Under the pieces are notes generated by a model. It searched no databases, had not been told where the DNA came from, and saw only the letters and a list, made by a program, of their open reading frames with translations. DNA of 9,298 bases. Origin: Leptospiraceae bacterium (GTDB taxonomy: Bacteria > Spirochaetota > Leptospiria > Turneriellales > Turneriellaceae). Every line of letters begins with the position of its first letter. The first letter of the stretch is position 1. The position numbers were made by a program, and so were the translations under genes. Where the stretch lies: contig JAEUSA010000039.1 of NCBI GenBank assembly GCA_016788945.1, positions 1-9,298 on the forward strand, read 5' to 3'. Positions 1-9,298 of the stretch are shown here, in pieces.

Positions 1-1
1 T

Positions 2-435
2 TATCTGTCTGAAAATTTCTCGACGGTATTGCCCGTGAAAAACGGCGACTATGCGATGAAGCTTCGCATCCGGCCGCTGTCGCCGCAGCTGGGCGAACCC
101 AATAAAGCCGATATTACGGCCGACGTGCGCAAGGTGTTAAAATCCACACCGGCAGAATATGCCGTCGAGCTGCAGTTTTATACAGATGCCGATCTGACGC
201 CGATTGAAAATGCTTCGATTGAATGGCCAGAAAGCGAGTCGCCGTGGGTCCGTGTCGGTACACTGACCCTGCCGGTGCAGGACCTCGAGGGCGCTGAATA
301 TGAGAAATTTGCTGCGACCGTTGAGAAAATGAAATTTGACCCATGGAATGCGATCGAAGAGCACCAGCCGTTGGGTAATATCATGCGCGCCCGCAAGCAC
401 GCATACTATGTTTCGCAGAAAGAGAGGGGCGCGGC

Positions 436-439
<4 letters not shown>
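2..439 (+). CDS. Catalase-like haem peroxidase, C-terminal part (5' end outside window)
   Basis: The reading frame is open from the left edge, so the start codon lies outside the window and only about 145 C-terminal residues are seen. The TTG at 29 is not a credible start because coding continues upstream of it. The end of the protein carries FDPW, then EHQPLGNIMRARKHAYY and a final basic stretch. This matches the tail of the short catalase-related proteins (y4iL/SrpA-like group), which end in F-x-PW...H-x-PLG-x-I-x-RAR...Y. Such proteins bind haem and act as peroxidases or catalase-like enzymes; family members lack the long C-terminal extension of classical catalases. The haem-ligand tyrosine region is not in the window, so activity cannot be judged. 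The stop overlaps the convergent OmpA-family gene by 4 bp (436-439). The family call rests on motif recognition only. Confidence 0.68.
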
Positions 440-3659
<3,220 letters not shown>

Positions 3660-3680
3660 CCGGGGGCGGTTAAAGGCATA

Positions 3681-3696
3681 ATTCGCTTCAGCGAAT
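3681..3696 (+). other. Small perfect hairpin after thiC
   Basis: ATTCGC (3681-3686) and GCGAAT (3691-3696) form a 6-bp stem with a TTCA loop, 21 bp after the thiC stop. An alternative stem, CAGC/GCTG (3690-3693 with 3697-3700), overlaps it. No T-run follows, so a classic intrinsic terminator is not supported. It may be a weak terminator, a stabiliser, or an operator for the next gene. Confidence 0.3.
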
Positions 3697-3708
3697 GCTG
3701 CTGTGTCC

Positions 3709-3714
3709 GACAAT
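3709..3714 (+). promoter_or_regulatory. Candidate -10 element of the small helical protein gene
   Basis: GACAAT lies exactly 5 bases before the ATG at 3720, the same hexamer and spacing as upstream of the gene starting at 2049 on the other strand (both CGACAAT-N5-ATG). No convincing -35 box is visible. A start of transcription at or beside the ATG would be implied. Confidence 0.3.
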
Positions 3715-3719
3715 AAAAC

Positions 3720-4238
3720 ATGCAACCACCGGCACGCCGCGCCTTGGAAACTTTTGTGCTCCAGAAAAAACTCACGCCGCGCAAATTGCGCAATCTGGTA
3801 ACGGTCGCGACGACGGCCGAGCGCCTGTCAACGCAGCCCTATATGGAGCGCGCGGATATCGACGGCATCGTCTCCCGCTTCGGCGTTGAGCCCGACGTGA
3901 CAACTTGGGGCGATTTTTTCGCCGCGGAAATTGCCGCCGACCATTGGGAAAAATCGGAAGCCGAATTTGAAAAAATCTGTGAGACGGTAGTGTTCGATTT
4001 CATCGCTGCCTGTCTCATCTTTGCCGACAAGCCGCAGGCGTTTCTCGACAGCGCGCTGCATGAGTACAATGAAAGTCTCAGCAAAGAGCGCGGTATGCGC
4101 ACGGCCGAAGACGACGAAAAAATTCATCTCGGCATTCTTGCCGGTTATTTCGGTCAAATGAAGCTTGGCCGCGAACAGTTGAGCGACGACGATATGGATT
4201 TTTTTGATTCGTACAGCGTCAGAACAAAATCCGCCTAA
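3720..4238 (+). CDS. Unrecognised small helical cytosolic protein
   Basis: I do not recognise this 172-residue protein. It has no signal peptide and no clear membrane segment. The N-terminus is basic (RKLR at 21-24), the rest is acidic, and it looks almost wholly helical (for example FEKICETVVFDFIAACLIF at 83-101). No catalytic motif or cysteine pair is evident; the single cysteines are at about 87 and 98. Codon use resembles its neighbours, which supports it being a real gene. The ATG at 3720 is the first good start and the frame fills the space up to the next gene. It follows thiC by 60 bp in the same direction but may have its own promoter. Its TAA stop overlaps the stop of the convergent gene by 4 bp inside a terminator hairpin. 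A lineage-specific conserved protein is likely. Confidence 0.7.
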   Translation: MQPPARRALETFVLQKKLTPRKLRNLVTVATTAERLSTQPYMERADIDGIVSRFGVEPDVTTWGDFFAAEIAADHWEKSEAEFEKICETVVFDFIAACLIFADKPQAFLDSALHEYNESLSKERGMRTAEDDEKIHLGILAGYFGQMKLGREQLSDDDMDFFDSYSVRTKSA

Positions 4239-4247
4239 GCGGGTTTT
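4226..4247. terminator. Bidirectional intrinsic terminator containing both stop codons
   Basis: AAAATCCGC (4226-4234) pairs with GCGGGTTTT (4239-4247) over 9 bp with one G-U pair, closing a 4-base loop CTAA (4235-4238). The A-run on one side and T-run on the other make it a stem plus U-tract when read in either direction, the form expected of a terminator shared by convergent genes. The loop is exactly the 4-bp overlap of the two stop codons: TAA on the plus strand and TAG on the minus strand. Confidence 0.72.
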
Positions 4248-5011
4248 ACAAACTTCGCCAGCCATTTCCAGAACCCGTGCGCATCGGGTTTCGCGACAAT
4301 GCGTACGATTGCCGCAGAGAGAATTTCACGCGCGACGGCAATGTCGTCTTGCCCTGGTTCTTCTTTTGCCCGCTTGAATAACAGATCGACCCGCGATTGC
4401 AGCGCAGTCGTGTCGCTCGATTTGCTTGCCTCTGCCGCGGCTAATACCGCATACGCCACTTGCTCGCGAAAAACGATATTACGCGACAGCAGCAGGATGT
4501 CGCGTTTACTGATCGGCCGGTAGGGTACGATGCTCAGCGGAATTGTGAATTCGGCGCGGTAATGTGTGATGTAGTGACCGTCGCCGACAAGGTAGGTCGC
4601 TTCGGGCATATCGAGTGCAACCCGCGTGGTGCGGTAGTTGTCCGTATCGACGATAACGAGCGCGAATTCTTTTTCATGGCGCACGACAAAGACGCCGACG
4701 TCGGCATCGAGAATAAACGACTTGTTTGCATACAGTTCAAATGAGCCATCTGGTAGCTTCTTCAGTTCGCTCTGGATATTGAGCGGTGAATTTTTCCAAC
4801 CCGGTTCAGAAATGGCGTAAACGAAGTCGCCGTGGCATTTCACGAATTCGGGTAGCAGCTCGGGAAAGTATTTTTCCACAGCGTAGCCGGCGGTTGCTTT
4901 GTGTGCAATTATGGGTACATACGATTCGGGAAATGCCGATTTGGGATACGTCTCATAGACATACCGAAGAAAATCCGCAAATGGCTTTTCGTAAGGAATC
5001 GCAGTATTCAT
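4235..5011 (-). CDS. Shortened acyl-CoA dehydrogenase-like protein, function unknown
   Basis: The 258-residue protein has no signal peptide. Residues 63-100 (FVYAISEPGWKNSP, then DGSFELYANKSFI) resemble the flavin-binding stretch of acyl-CoA dehydrogenases, where a T/S-E-P-G segment leads to a D-G-x-Y-x-x-x-G-x-K-x-F-I strand. Residues 104-160 (VGVFVV, ALVIVDTD, HYRAEFTIPLS) fit the following middle-domain strands and the H-x-x-V-x-F-x-x-V-P-like segment. A full member has about 380-400 residues with a C-terminal four-helix domain holding the catalytic glutamate and completing the FAD site. Here only about 95 residues follow, with two or three helices and a basic, Trp-containing end. It is therefore probably not a working dehydrogenase; a regulatory or ligand-binding role, or decay, are options. 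The ATG at 5011 is the start. It is divergent from the radical SAM gene and shares a 106-bp control region with it. Confidence 0.5.
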   Translation of the reverse strand: MNTAIPYEKPFADFLRYVYETYPKSAFPESYVPIIAHKATAGYAVEKYFPELLPEFVKCHGDFVYAISEPGWKNSPLNIQSELKKLPDGSFELYANKSFILDADVGVFVVRHEKEFALVIVDTDNYRTTRVALDMPEATYLVGDGHYITHYRAEFTIPLSIVPYRPISKRDILLLSRNIVFREQVAYAVLAAAEASKSSDTTALQSRVDLLFKRAKEEPGQDDIAVAREILSAAIVRIVAKPDAHGFWKWLAKFVKPA

Positions 5012-5035
5012 TTCTCAGGTTGCAGTTATCGCAAT

Positions 5036-5078
5036 ACCGTATCGGCGACAACCGTTTTCGGCCTGAACCGAGTTCGGC
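5036..5078. repeat. Three tandem ACCG-N3/4-CGGC dyads in a divergent intergenic region
   Basis: ACCG-TAT-CGGC begins at 5036, ACCG-TTTT-CGGC at 5051 and ACCG-AGTT-CGGC at 5067. The spacing is 15 and 16 bp, and the 4-base separators (GACA, CTGA) both end in A. Each unit is an inverted repeat in itself. The array fills the centre of the 106-bp gap between the starts of the genes at 5011 (-) and 5118 (+), where a shared operator would be expected. A third separator (ACGA) follows the last unit, then the pattern decays. Confidence 0.5.
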
Positions 5079-5117
5079 ACGACGGCGTGACACGAAACTG
5101 TGTTTTGGCTTTAACCA

Positions 5118-6419
5118 GTGACAGCCGTACGTGATCTCTACACCGCCGCGGGCCTCGCAGAGCTCTGGCAGCAACAATTCGCCGATTTACCTTTTGAGGC
5201 AGTCATCAAGCAAGACATCTTGCGCCAGGGGTTATCTTTTACCGCAGCGGCACTCGACGCAACAGATTTCAAAAAGAAAGACTATTTCATTTTTACTTTT
5301 GACCGCGCTCCGCTGAAAGAAATCCCCGAGCACACCCGGGTTCCCGAAGAAATCCGCATTTTTACGGATGCCCAAGTTACCGGGGTGGCTGAATTGAAGC
5401 CGACAGTCATTTCCGTCAGATTGAACCCCGCATCGCCGTACACGGTTAGTCGCGATGCTGCGGGCCGCCTCGTTCTTATCCAAGGCGATACCGTCATGGC
5501 GCAGGTGCTTTATCCTCCGATACCCGAATACTACAAAGAATCTTATTCATTCGACAAACCGATTGGTGAGGTTGCGCCCGCGATCGAATGGGGCTACTTG
5601 ATATACCTCACCGTGTTTCGCAACTGCCAGTATTTCGGTAAGGACGAAGAATGCCAGTTTTGCGACATCAACCACAACTGGCGCCAGCAAAAACGCGAAG
5701 GCAGACCATACACCGGCGTAAAAGATCCGGCGCACATCATCGAAGCTCTCGAGCGTATTGCCGCAACCGATGCGACTGCACAGGCATTCACGATTACCGG
5801 CGGTTCGGTGACCGGTAAGTTATCGGGAAAAGATGAAGTCGAGTTTTATCTGCAGTATCCGCGCGCGATGAGCGACAAGCTGAAAGAACGTTTTATTTCC
5901 AAAATGGTTATACAGGCGTGGCAGATGGATGATTGCCGCAAGGCGGTCGACGCCGGCGTCAAAATTTACCACCCCAATTACGAAGTGTGGGATGCCGAAC
6001 TGTTCAGAAAAATTTGCCCGGGTAAAGAGCGCTTTATCGGCCGCGACAACTGGATCAGTCGGGTCGTGGCCTCGGCTGATATCTTCGGCGCACAGCATGT
6101 AATCCCCAATTTTGTCGGTGGCGTTGAGATGGCCGACGGGGTCGGTTTTACGGACGAAGACCGGGCTGTCGCCTCAACCTGCGAAGGTCTGGATTTTTTT
6201 ATGAGTAAGGGTATCGTACCGCGTTTTACCACCTGGTGCCCCGAACCCTTCACGCCGCTCGGCGAAAGTGCGCCGCCGCCGCTTACCTATTATTTGAAGT
6301 TATTGCGCAATTATCGGGCTATACACCGCAAATATGCTCTACCCGTGCCACCGGGTTACGGTGAAGCGGGCGTGGGTAAGGCGGTGTTCAGCGTTTCGGC
6401 TTTTATGGATGTGCTTTAA
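5118..6419 (+). CDS. Radical SAM protein with C-x8-C-x2-C cluster motif
   Basis: The 433-residue protein has an N-terminal region of about 155 residues before the radical SAM core. The core begins with IYLTVFRNC, and Cys170, Cys179 and Cys182 form C-x8-C-x2-C, followed by D-I-N. Canonical enzymes have C-x3-C-x2-C. Then come TITGGS (225-230, the SAM-contacting GGE-like strand), QAWQM (266-270), a YHPNYEVWD-x-ELF segment (284-296), NFVGGVEM (331-338) and TTWCPEPFTPLG (371-382). The order and spacing resemble the TIM-barrel type seen in BioB-like enzymes. The highly regular C-terminal PPGYGEAGVG motif (411-420) suggests strong family conservation. Substrate and product are unknown, and no neighbour identifies them. 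The GTG at 5118 is chosen because an in-frame TAA lies just upstream (5112-5114). There is no Shine-Dalgarno site. It is cytosolic by absence of a signal. Confidence 0.85.
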   Translation: MTAVRDLYTAAGLAELWQQQFADLPFEAVIKQDILRQGLSFTAAALDATDFKKKDYFIFTFDRAPLKEIPEHTRVPEEIRIFTDAQVTGVAELKPTVISVRLNPASPYTVSRDAAGRLVLIQGDTVMAQVLYPPIPEYYKESYSFDKPIGEVAPAIEWGYLIYLTVFRNCQYFGKDEECQFCDINHNWRQQKREGRPYTGVKDPAHIIEALERIAATDATAQAFTITGGSVTGKLSGKDEVEFYLQYPRAMSDKLKERFISKMVIQAWQMDDCRKAVDAGVKIYHPNYEVWDAELFRKICPGKERFIGRDNWISRVVASADIFGAQHVIPNFVGGVEMADGVGFTDEDRAVASTCEGLDFFMSKGIVPRFTTWCPEPFTPLGESAPPPLTYYLKLLRNYRAIHRKYALPVPPGYGEAGVGKAVFSVSAFMDVL

Positions 6420-6464
6420 TGGGGCGCTCAGCGTCGCATAACAATGTTAATTGAGCATACCCCA
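6420..6464. other. Imperfect inverted repeat between convergent genes
   Basis: The 27-bp gap between the radical SAM stop and the hydrolase stop starts a long imperfect inverted repeat. TGGGG (6420-6424) pairs with CCCCA (6460-6464) and GCTCA (6426-6430) with TGAGC (6452-6456), separated by a small internal loop. The loop holds the hydrolase stop codon. No T-run is present on either strand, so this is only a possible weak transcription barrier. Confidence 0.25.
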
Positions 6465-7268
6465 GAGCAGCTCGAGATTCGTTTTATCCGGCGCATGCCC
6501 TTCATTGGGAAACTCACGGTAGTCGACGGTTAATCCCCAGTCGGTCAGAAAATCGCGGCATTCGGGAGCCTGTTTTTTCACGCGTGGGGCATCTTTTTTG
6601 CCGCCAACGGTCAGGATAATTTTTTTTCCCGCGGTCAGCGAAGCCATGCGCGAGCGGCGCGCTTCGGGCGAAAGGCTCGGGTCGGGCATAAAATATTGGG
6701 GATAAAAATTGCCTTTCATGCTGATCACGCCGGCATAGTTGAAAGAATTCGCTTCGGGATCACCCATCATCTCGTTGTACGACAGGTTCTGCACGAAACT
6801 TGCAATCGCGGTGAAGCCACCGGCAGAGAAACCGGCAAGGTAAACACGCTCACCATTGACCATACCCGCGGCAACCAGTTTGCGCACGAGCAGGTTTGTA
6901 GCCCGGCGCGAATCGTCGAATGCCTCAACGCGATCACCCGAGAGCGGCCACCAATTCTGTACGCTGATAATGATGGCTTTTCCCGTAGCGGCCGCGGTCA
7001 GAAAGTTTGCCGCTTTTTTATACAGTTTCTTATCGCGTGAATTGCCGTGAAAGAACACAACTGCCGGTGCCGGGGCAGTGAGGCCTGCGGGAACAATGAC
7101 TTCGGCTTCGACCCCGCCTGAGGCGAACATGGCGGTGTCGAGTTTTACCGAGAAGGCGTAGCGCCCAGGGCTAAGCGAGGCAGCATTAGCGGGGATATCC
7201 GAAACGGTATGCGCCGCTATTTGGACGGTGCACAGCAGCAGTAACGCCGCCAATAAATGGTTTCTCAT
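6447..7268 (-). CDS. Secreted alpha/beta hydrolase (esterase/depolymerase-like)
   Basis: With the ATG at 7268 the protein has 273 residues and a signal peptide (MRNH, then LLAALLLLCTVQIA, cleavage near IAA/H at about 19). The Cys at 13 is preceded by Leu, so it is not a good lipobox. The alpha/beta hydrolase fold shows as VVFFHGN (70-76, oxyanion region), LAGFSAGG (144-151) with nucleophile Ser148 in G-x-S-x-G, probable acid Asp226 in VGGKKDAP, and His258 in NEGHAP. The layout is like PHB-depolymerase/feruloyl-esterase and dienelactone-hydrolase-type enzymes; the substrate is unknown. It should act in the periplasm or outside the cell. A longer TTG start at 7301 abuts the upstream stop, but would place 11 residues (with two cysteines and two arginines) ahead of the signal peptide, so it is less likely. 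It follows the outer-membrane barrel gene by 33 bp in the same direction, suggesting one transcript. Confidence 0.83.
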   Translation of the reverse strand: MRNHLLAALLLLCTVQIAAHTVSDIPANAASLSPGRYAFSVKLDTAMFASGGVEAEVIVPAGLTAPAPAVVFFHGNSRDKKLYKKAANFLTAAATGKAIIISVQNWWPLSGDRVEAFDDSRRATNLLVRKLVAAGMVNGERVYLAGFSAGGFTAIASFVQNLSYNEMMGDPEANSFNYAGVISMKGNFYPQYFMPDPSLSPEARRSRMASLTAGKKIILTVGGKKDAPRVKKQAPECRDFLTDWGLTVDYREFPNEGHAPDKTNLELLWGMLN

Positions 7269-7301
7269 GCGCCAGCATAATCGACACGCCGGCGAGGGCA
7301 A

Positions 7302-8999
7302 TCAAAACATCATATTGAGACCAAACCAGCCGCGTGCTCCTGAAGTCTGGTATGGTGAAACAAGCTGGTAGCGTTGGTTGAACAGATTTTCTCCCCTGAT
7401 AAAAACCTTCACCGAAGGTAGTACAGCCTTTTCGACGCCCGCACCCAGCAAAACATAGGCAGCGAGGTCGCGCGTGATCAGAGTCTGCGCTTCGCTCTCA
7501 CGCCGTGTGTGCACATATTTTAGATCGAGGCTGAAATCCCATGTGCCCGGCGTGTAATGCAGCCGGGTAAATAACGATAGCGGTTCGCGCAGCGAAGCGG
7601 AGTCGATAAAGTATTCGCTACTGATTCCGGTGTCATGGTAAAAATCGTTGCCAAAATTCTGCGCGAGCGACGCTGAAAACGTCATCGCGCGGTAGCTCAT
7701 GGGATGAAGCTCGAGCAAACCCTGCGCGCTGTCGAGGCGCCTGTCAAAATACACCGGGTAATTGATTACTCCCACGGCGGCTTTCAGGTGCGTCTCTTTG
7801 GTGATGTGAAAATTATTCTTAGCGGCCATACGCCACATATCTTCAGCTGCGTAAAAACGGTAGGGGGATTGATAGAGCGGGGTGAAGAAATATTTTTCAA
7901 TTTCGGGTAACCGTCCGCTACGCTCGAATTCAAAGGTGCCCTGATAGCCGGGGTAAAAAAAATCCAGCGCTAACCTCGGGCCGACAACGGGTTGAAAGCC
8001 CTGCGCGAAAAAGACCCGCGCACCAACTGTCGCGTCAATCTGCAGCGCCTGCTGTTCAGCGCCGAGAATAAACCGCGCAAGAGGAAAAACCGCACGCGCT
8101 TCGGCGTTACCGCCACGGTAATATTGCGGCGTCGCCGTCAGATAATCTGTATTCTCGCCGTACCATAAATCGCTCATCAGCGTGAGCGCATTGCGTTCAC
8201 CGAAGATATACTGCCACTCGAGCGCGGCTTTGATATGCGCAAGATCGGCCGTGCGGGTCGAGGCTGTCGCCGCCGGCGAAACGGTGCCGCGGCCGAGATT
8301 ACCGGTAATGCCCGCGGTAATGCGTTGGTTGTCTCCTGGGCGAATCTGGTTATCCCATTGAAAGATACCGAGTTTTTTGTTATCGGATTCAAGGGTGGTA
8401 TTCGCCTGCAGGCCGCGCGTAGTTTCGAGGTATTCGGTGCGCAGCAGCATTTTGTAAGACTGCGAAAAATTGAGTTGTCCGACGAGCTTGAGCGCGTCGT
8501 GCGACAAGGCTGAATTCGCTACAACGGTCTTGCCGATACCTTCGTAATCGTATTTATTGCGTTTGTATTCTATCAAATATGCGCCGAGATCTTCTTTTTT
8601 CGTGATGTGAATCTGGGCACCGAGTGCATTCTGCGTGCCATATTCAGCCCTGATCTGCGCCTTGCGCTCGACTTGTTTTGTGCCCTGCCTTTCGGTTTGG
8701 TTTAGATCGCGGACCTCGTCTTCCCAGCGGCTGAGGCTGCCTTCGGAGATCTTGGGCAATTCGATATCAGACTTACGCGGCGGCGCGTATTGTTCATCCT
8801 CTCCCTCAATCGTGGTGTCTTTGTCGGCAATGTCGTCAGCAGCTTTGCCGGACTCCTTCTTTTTTGCATCTTTGCTTTTGCCGAGGTTGAGTTCGTCTTC
8901 AATGTTGAGGCCTGGTGTCGCCGGACCCTGATTGCGCTTTTGCGCAGCGGCGCTGAGGGTCAATAAGACGGAGAGGCATAAAAACACAAAACGGGACAT
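7302..8999 (-). CDS. Outer-membrane beta-barrel protein, TonB-receptor-like but without plug
   Basis: The 565-residue protein has a signal peptide (1-19, LSAAA then Q). Residues about 21-112 form a highly charged, low-complexity region (K/D/E-rich, e.g. KSKDAKKKES). From about 112 on, alternating hydrophobic/polar strands with aromatic girdles run to the end. The terminus, VFIRGENLFNQRYQ then GWFGLNMMF with a final Phe, is typical of TonB-dependent receptor barrels and of substrates for the BAM complex. The usual N-terminal plug (about 120-150 residues with its TonB box) is not recognisable, and full receptors are usually longer than 600 residues. It may be a channel, a diffusion pore or a surface protein rather than an energised transporter. 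It probably heads an operon with the secreted hydrolase. The ATG at 8999 gives the signal peptide; no Shine-Dalgarno site is seen. Confidence 0.82.
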   Translation of the reverse strand: MSRFVFLCLSVLLTLSAAAQKRNQGPATPGLNIEDELNLGKSKDAKKKESGKAADDIADKDTTIEGEDEQYAPPRKSDIELPKISEGSLSRWEDEVRDLNQTERQGTKQVERKAQIRAEYGTQNALGAQIHITKKEDLGAYLIEYKRNKYDYEGIGKTVVANSALSHDALKLVGQLNFSQSYKMLLRTEYLETTRGLQANTTLESDNKKLGIFQWDNQIRPGDNQRITAGITGNLGRGTVSPAATASTRTADLAHIKAALEWQYIFGERNALTLMSDLWYGENTDYLTATPQYYRGGNAEARAVFPLARFILGAEQQALQIDATVGARVFFAQGFQPVVGPRLALDFFYPGYQGTFEFERSGRLPEIEKYFFTPLYQSPYRFYAAEDMWRMAAKNNFHITKETHLKAAVGVINYPVYFDRRLDSAQGLLELHPMSYRAMTFSASLAQNFGNDFYHDTGISSEYFIDSASLREPLSLFTRLHYTPGTWDFSLDLKYVHTRRESEAQTLITRDLAAYVLLGAGVEKAVLPSVKVFIRGENLFNQRYQLVSPYQTSGARGWFGLNMMF

Positions 9000-9004
9000 G
9001 ATTT

Positions 9005-9010
9005 AGTATC
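9005..9010 (-). promoter_or_regulatory. Candidate -10 element of the barrel gene
   Basis: Read on the minus strand, GATACT lies exactly 5 bases before the ATG at 8999, within TCCGATACT. The gene at 3720 has TCCGACAAT in the same position. A2, T3, A4 and T6 of TATAAT are kept. No -35 box is convincing. Confidence 0.3.
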
Positions 9011-9075
9011 GGAGCAAATCCACCTCAGAGACAGCGTGTAAACGAATGCGTGACATCTCATCGTGGCAAAGCTGT

Positions 9076-9093
9076 TAGGCGGATGTCCGCTTA
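9076..9093. promoter_or_regulatory. Palindrome in the barrel/lipoprotein divergent region
   Basis: GCGGA-TG-TCCGC (9079-9090) is a perfect inverted repeat, extended to 8-bp arms by TAG/TTA (9076-9078 with 9091-9093) with one G-T pair. It sits 13 bp before the lipoprotein ATG in the 107-bp gap between two divergent genes. The 2-base centre suits a dimeric repressor site better than an RNA hairpin. No factor is identified. Confidence 0.4.
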
Positions 9094-9106
9094 TCAAAAT
9101 AGCTTA

Positions 9107-9298
9107 ATGACCTCGCTTCGCTTGGGATTTTGCATTTTATTTCTCTTCGCTTTATCGGCATGTAAATCAGTTGGTCGCGCGCAGGCATCTGGTGCCGACG
9201 CATTCCCGGCAGCCGGGCAATCTAAATTCGACGGCACCGATACTCTGTCAGCGGCGGGTAAGGGTACGTCGAACCCGGCCTATGCCAAACCCATGCAG
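9107..9298 (+). CDS. Lipoprotein, N-terminal part (runs off right edge)
   Basis: The frame from the ATG at 9107 is open to the end of the window and gives 64 residues. It starts MTSLRLGFCILFLFALSACK: a short basic n-region, a hydrophobic core and a lipobox L-S-A-C with Cys19 as the lipidation site. Residues after Cys (SVGRAQASGADAF) are small and flexible, rich in Ala, Gly, Ser and Thr, as expected for a lipoprotein tether. No domain is visible in the part present, so function cannot be given. An in-frame ATG at 9083 would add eight residues and is less likely, because it would lengthen the n-region and lie inside the palindrome at 9076-9093. It is divergent from the barrel gene and may share regulation with it. 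Confidence 0.8.
   Translation, partial: MTSLRLGFCILFLFALSACKSVGRAQASGADAFPAAGQSKFDGTDTLSAAGKGTSNPAYAKPMQ

Noticed and set aside
3681..3700. Hairpin after thiC as an intrinsic terminator
   Set aside because: The 6-bp stem is weak and no T-run follows; kept only as a possible structure.
5036..5078. ACCG...CGGC repeats as a mini CRISPR or mobile-element remnant
   Set aside because: The units are only 11-12 bp with 4-bp separators in a promoter region, with no target-site duplication, transposase or cas gene; an operator array fits better.
7269..7301. TTG start for the hydrolase, directly after the barrel stop
   Set aside because: It would put 11 residues ahead of a clear signal peptide; the ATG at 7268 gives a normal short basic n-region.
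9083..9106. Earlier in-frame ATG for the lipoprotein
   Set aside because: It lies inside the palindrome and lengthens the n-region of the signal peptide; not excluded, but the ATG at 9107 fits better.

Overview
The window reads as ordinary chromosome of a diderm bacterium with moderate GC (slightly above half, judged by eye). It holds eight protein genes and no RNA gene, mobile element or CRISPR array. Several features suggest a spirochaete of the Leptospirales with elevated GC (Turneriella/Leptonema type): a PD40-repeat plus OmpA-domain envelope protein, a spirochaete-style lipoprotein, an outer-membrane barrel with a charged N-terminal tail, a short ThiC, and an absence of good Shine-Dalgarno sites. 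This placement is inference from gene content and is not proven.

Layout. Position 2-439 (+) is the 3' end of a catalase-like haem protein. It converges, with overlapping stop codons, on 436-2049 (-), an exported PD40/OmpA peptidoglycan-binding protein. Divergent from that is 2148-3659 (+), thiC, the HMP-phosphate synthase of thiamine synthesis. Next is 3720-4238 (+), an unrecognised small helical cytosolic protein. It converges on 4235-5011 (-), a shortened protein resembling the middle domain of acyl-CoA dehydrogenases. Their stop codons overlap exactly in the loop of a symmetrical terminator hairpin. Divergent from the latter, across a 106-bp spacer with three tandem ACCG-N3/4-CGGC dyads, is 5118-6419 (+), a radical SAM protein with an unusual C-x8-C-x2-C cluster motif. 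Convergent to it is a two-gene minus-strand unit: an outer-membrane barrel without a plug domain (7302-8999) followed by a secreted alpha/beta hydrolase (6447-7268). Divergent from the barrel gene, a lipoprotein starts at 9107 (+) and runs off the right edge.

Genes are tightly packed with alternating orientation. Every intergenic gap is about 110 bp or less, so there is no gene-free stretch over 300 bp. Only barrel-hydrolase looks like an operon. thiC stands without other thiamine genes and without a recognisable TPP riboswitch.

The most interesting points are the overlapping stops inside a bidirectional terminator, the non-canonical radical SAM motif, the reduced acyl-CoA-dehydrogenase-like protein, the tandem operator-like repeats, and a shared GANANT-N5-ATG arrangement before three start codons that, with the missing Shine-Dalgarno sites, hints at leaderless transcripts. 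I see no clear multi-gene novel system such as a defence or biosynthetic island; the findings are individual leads.
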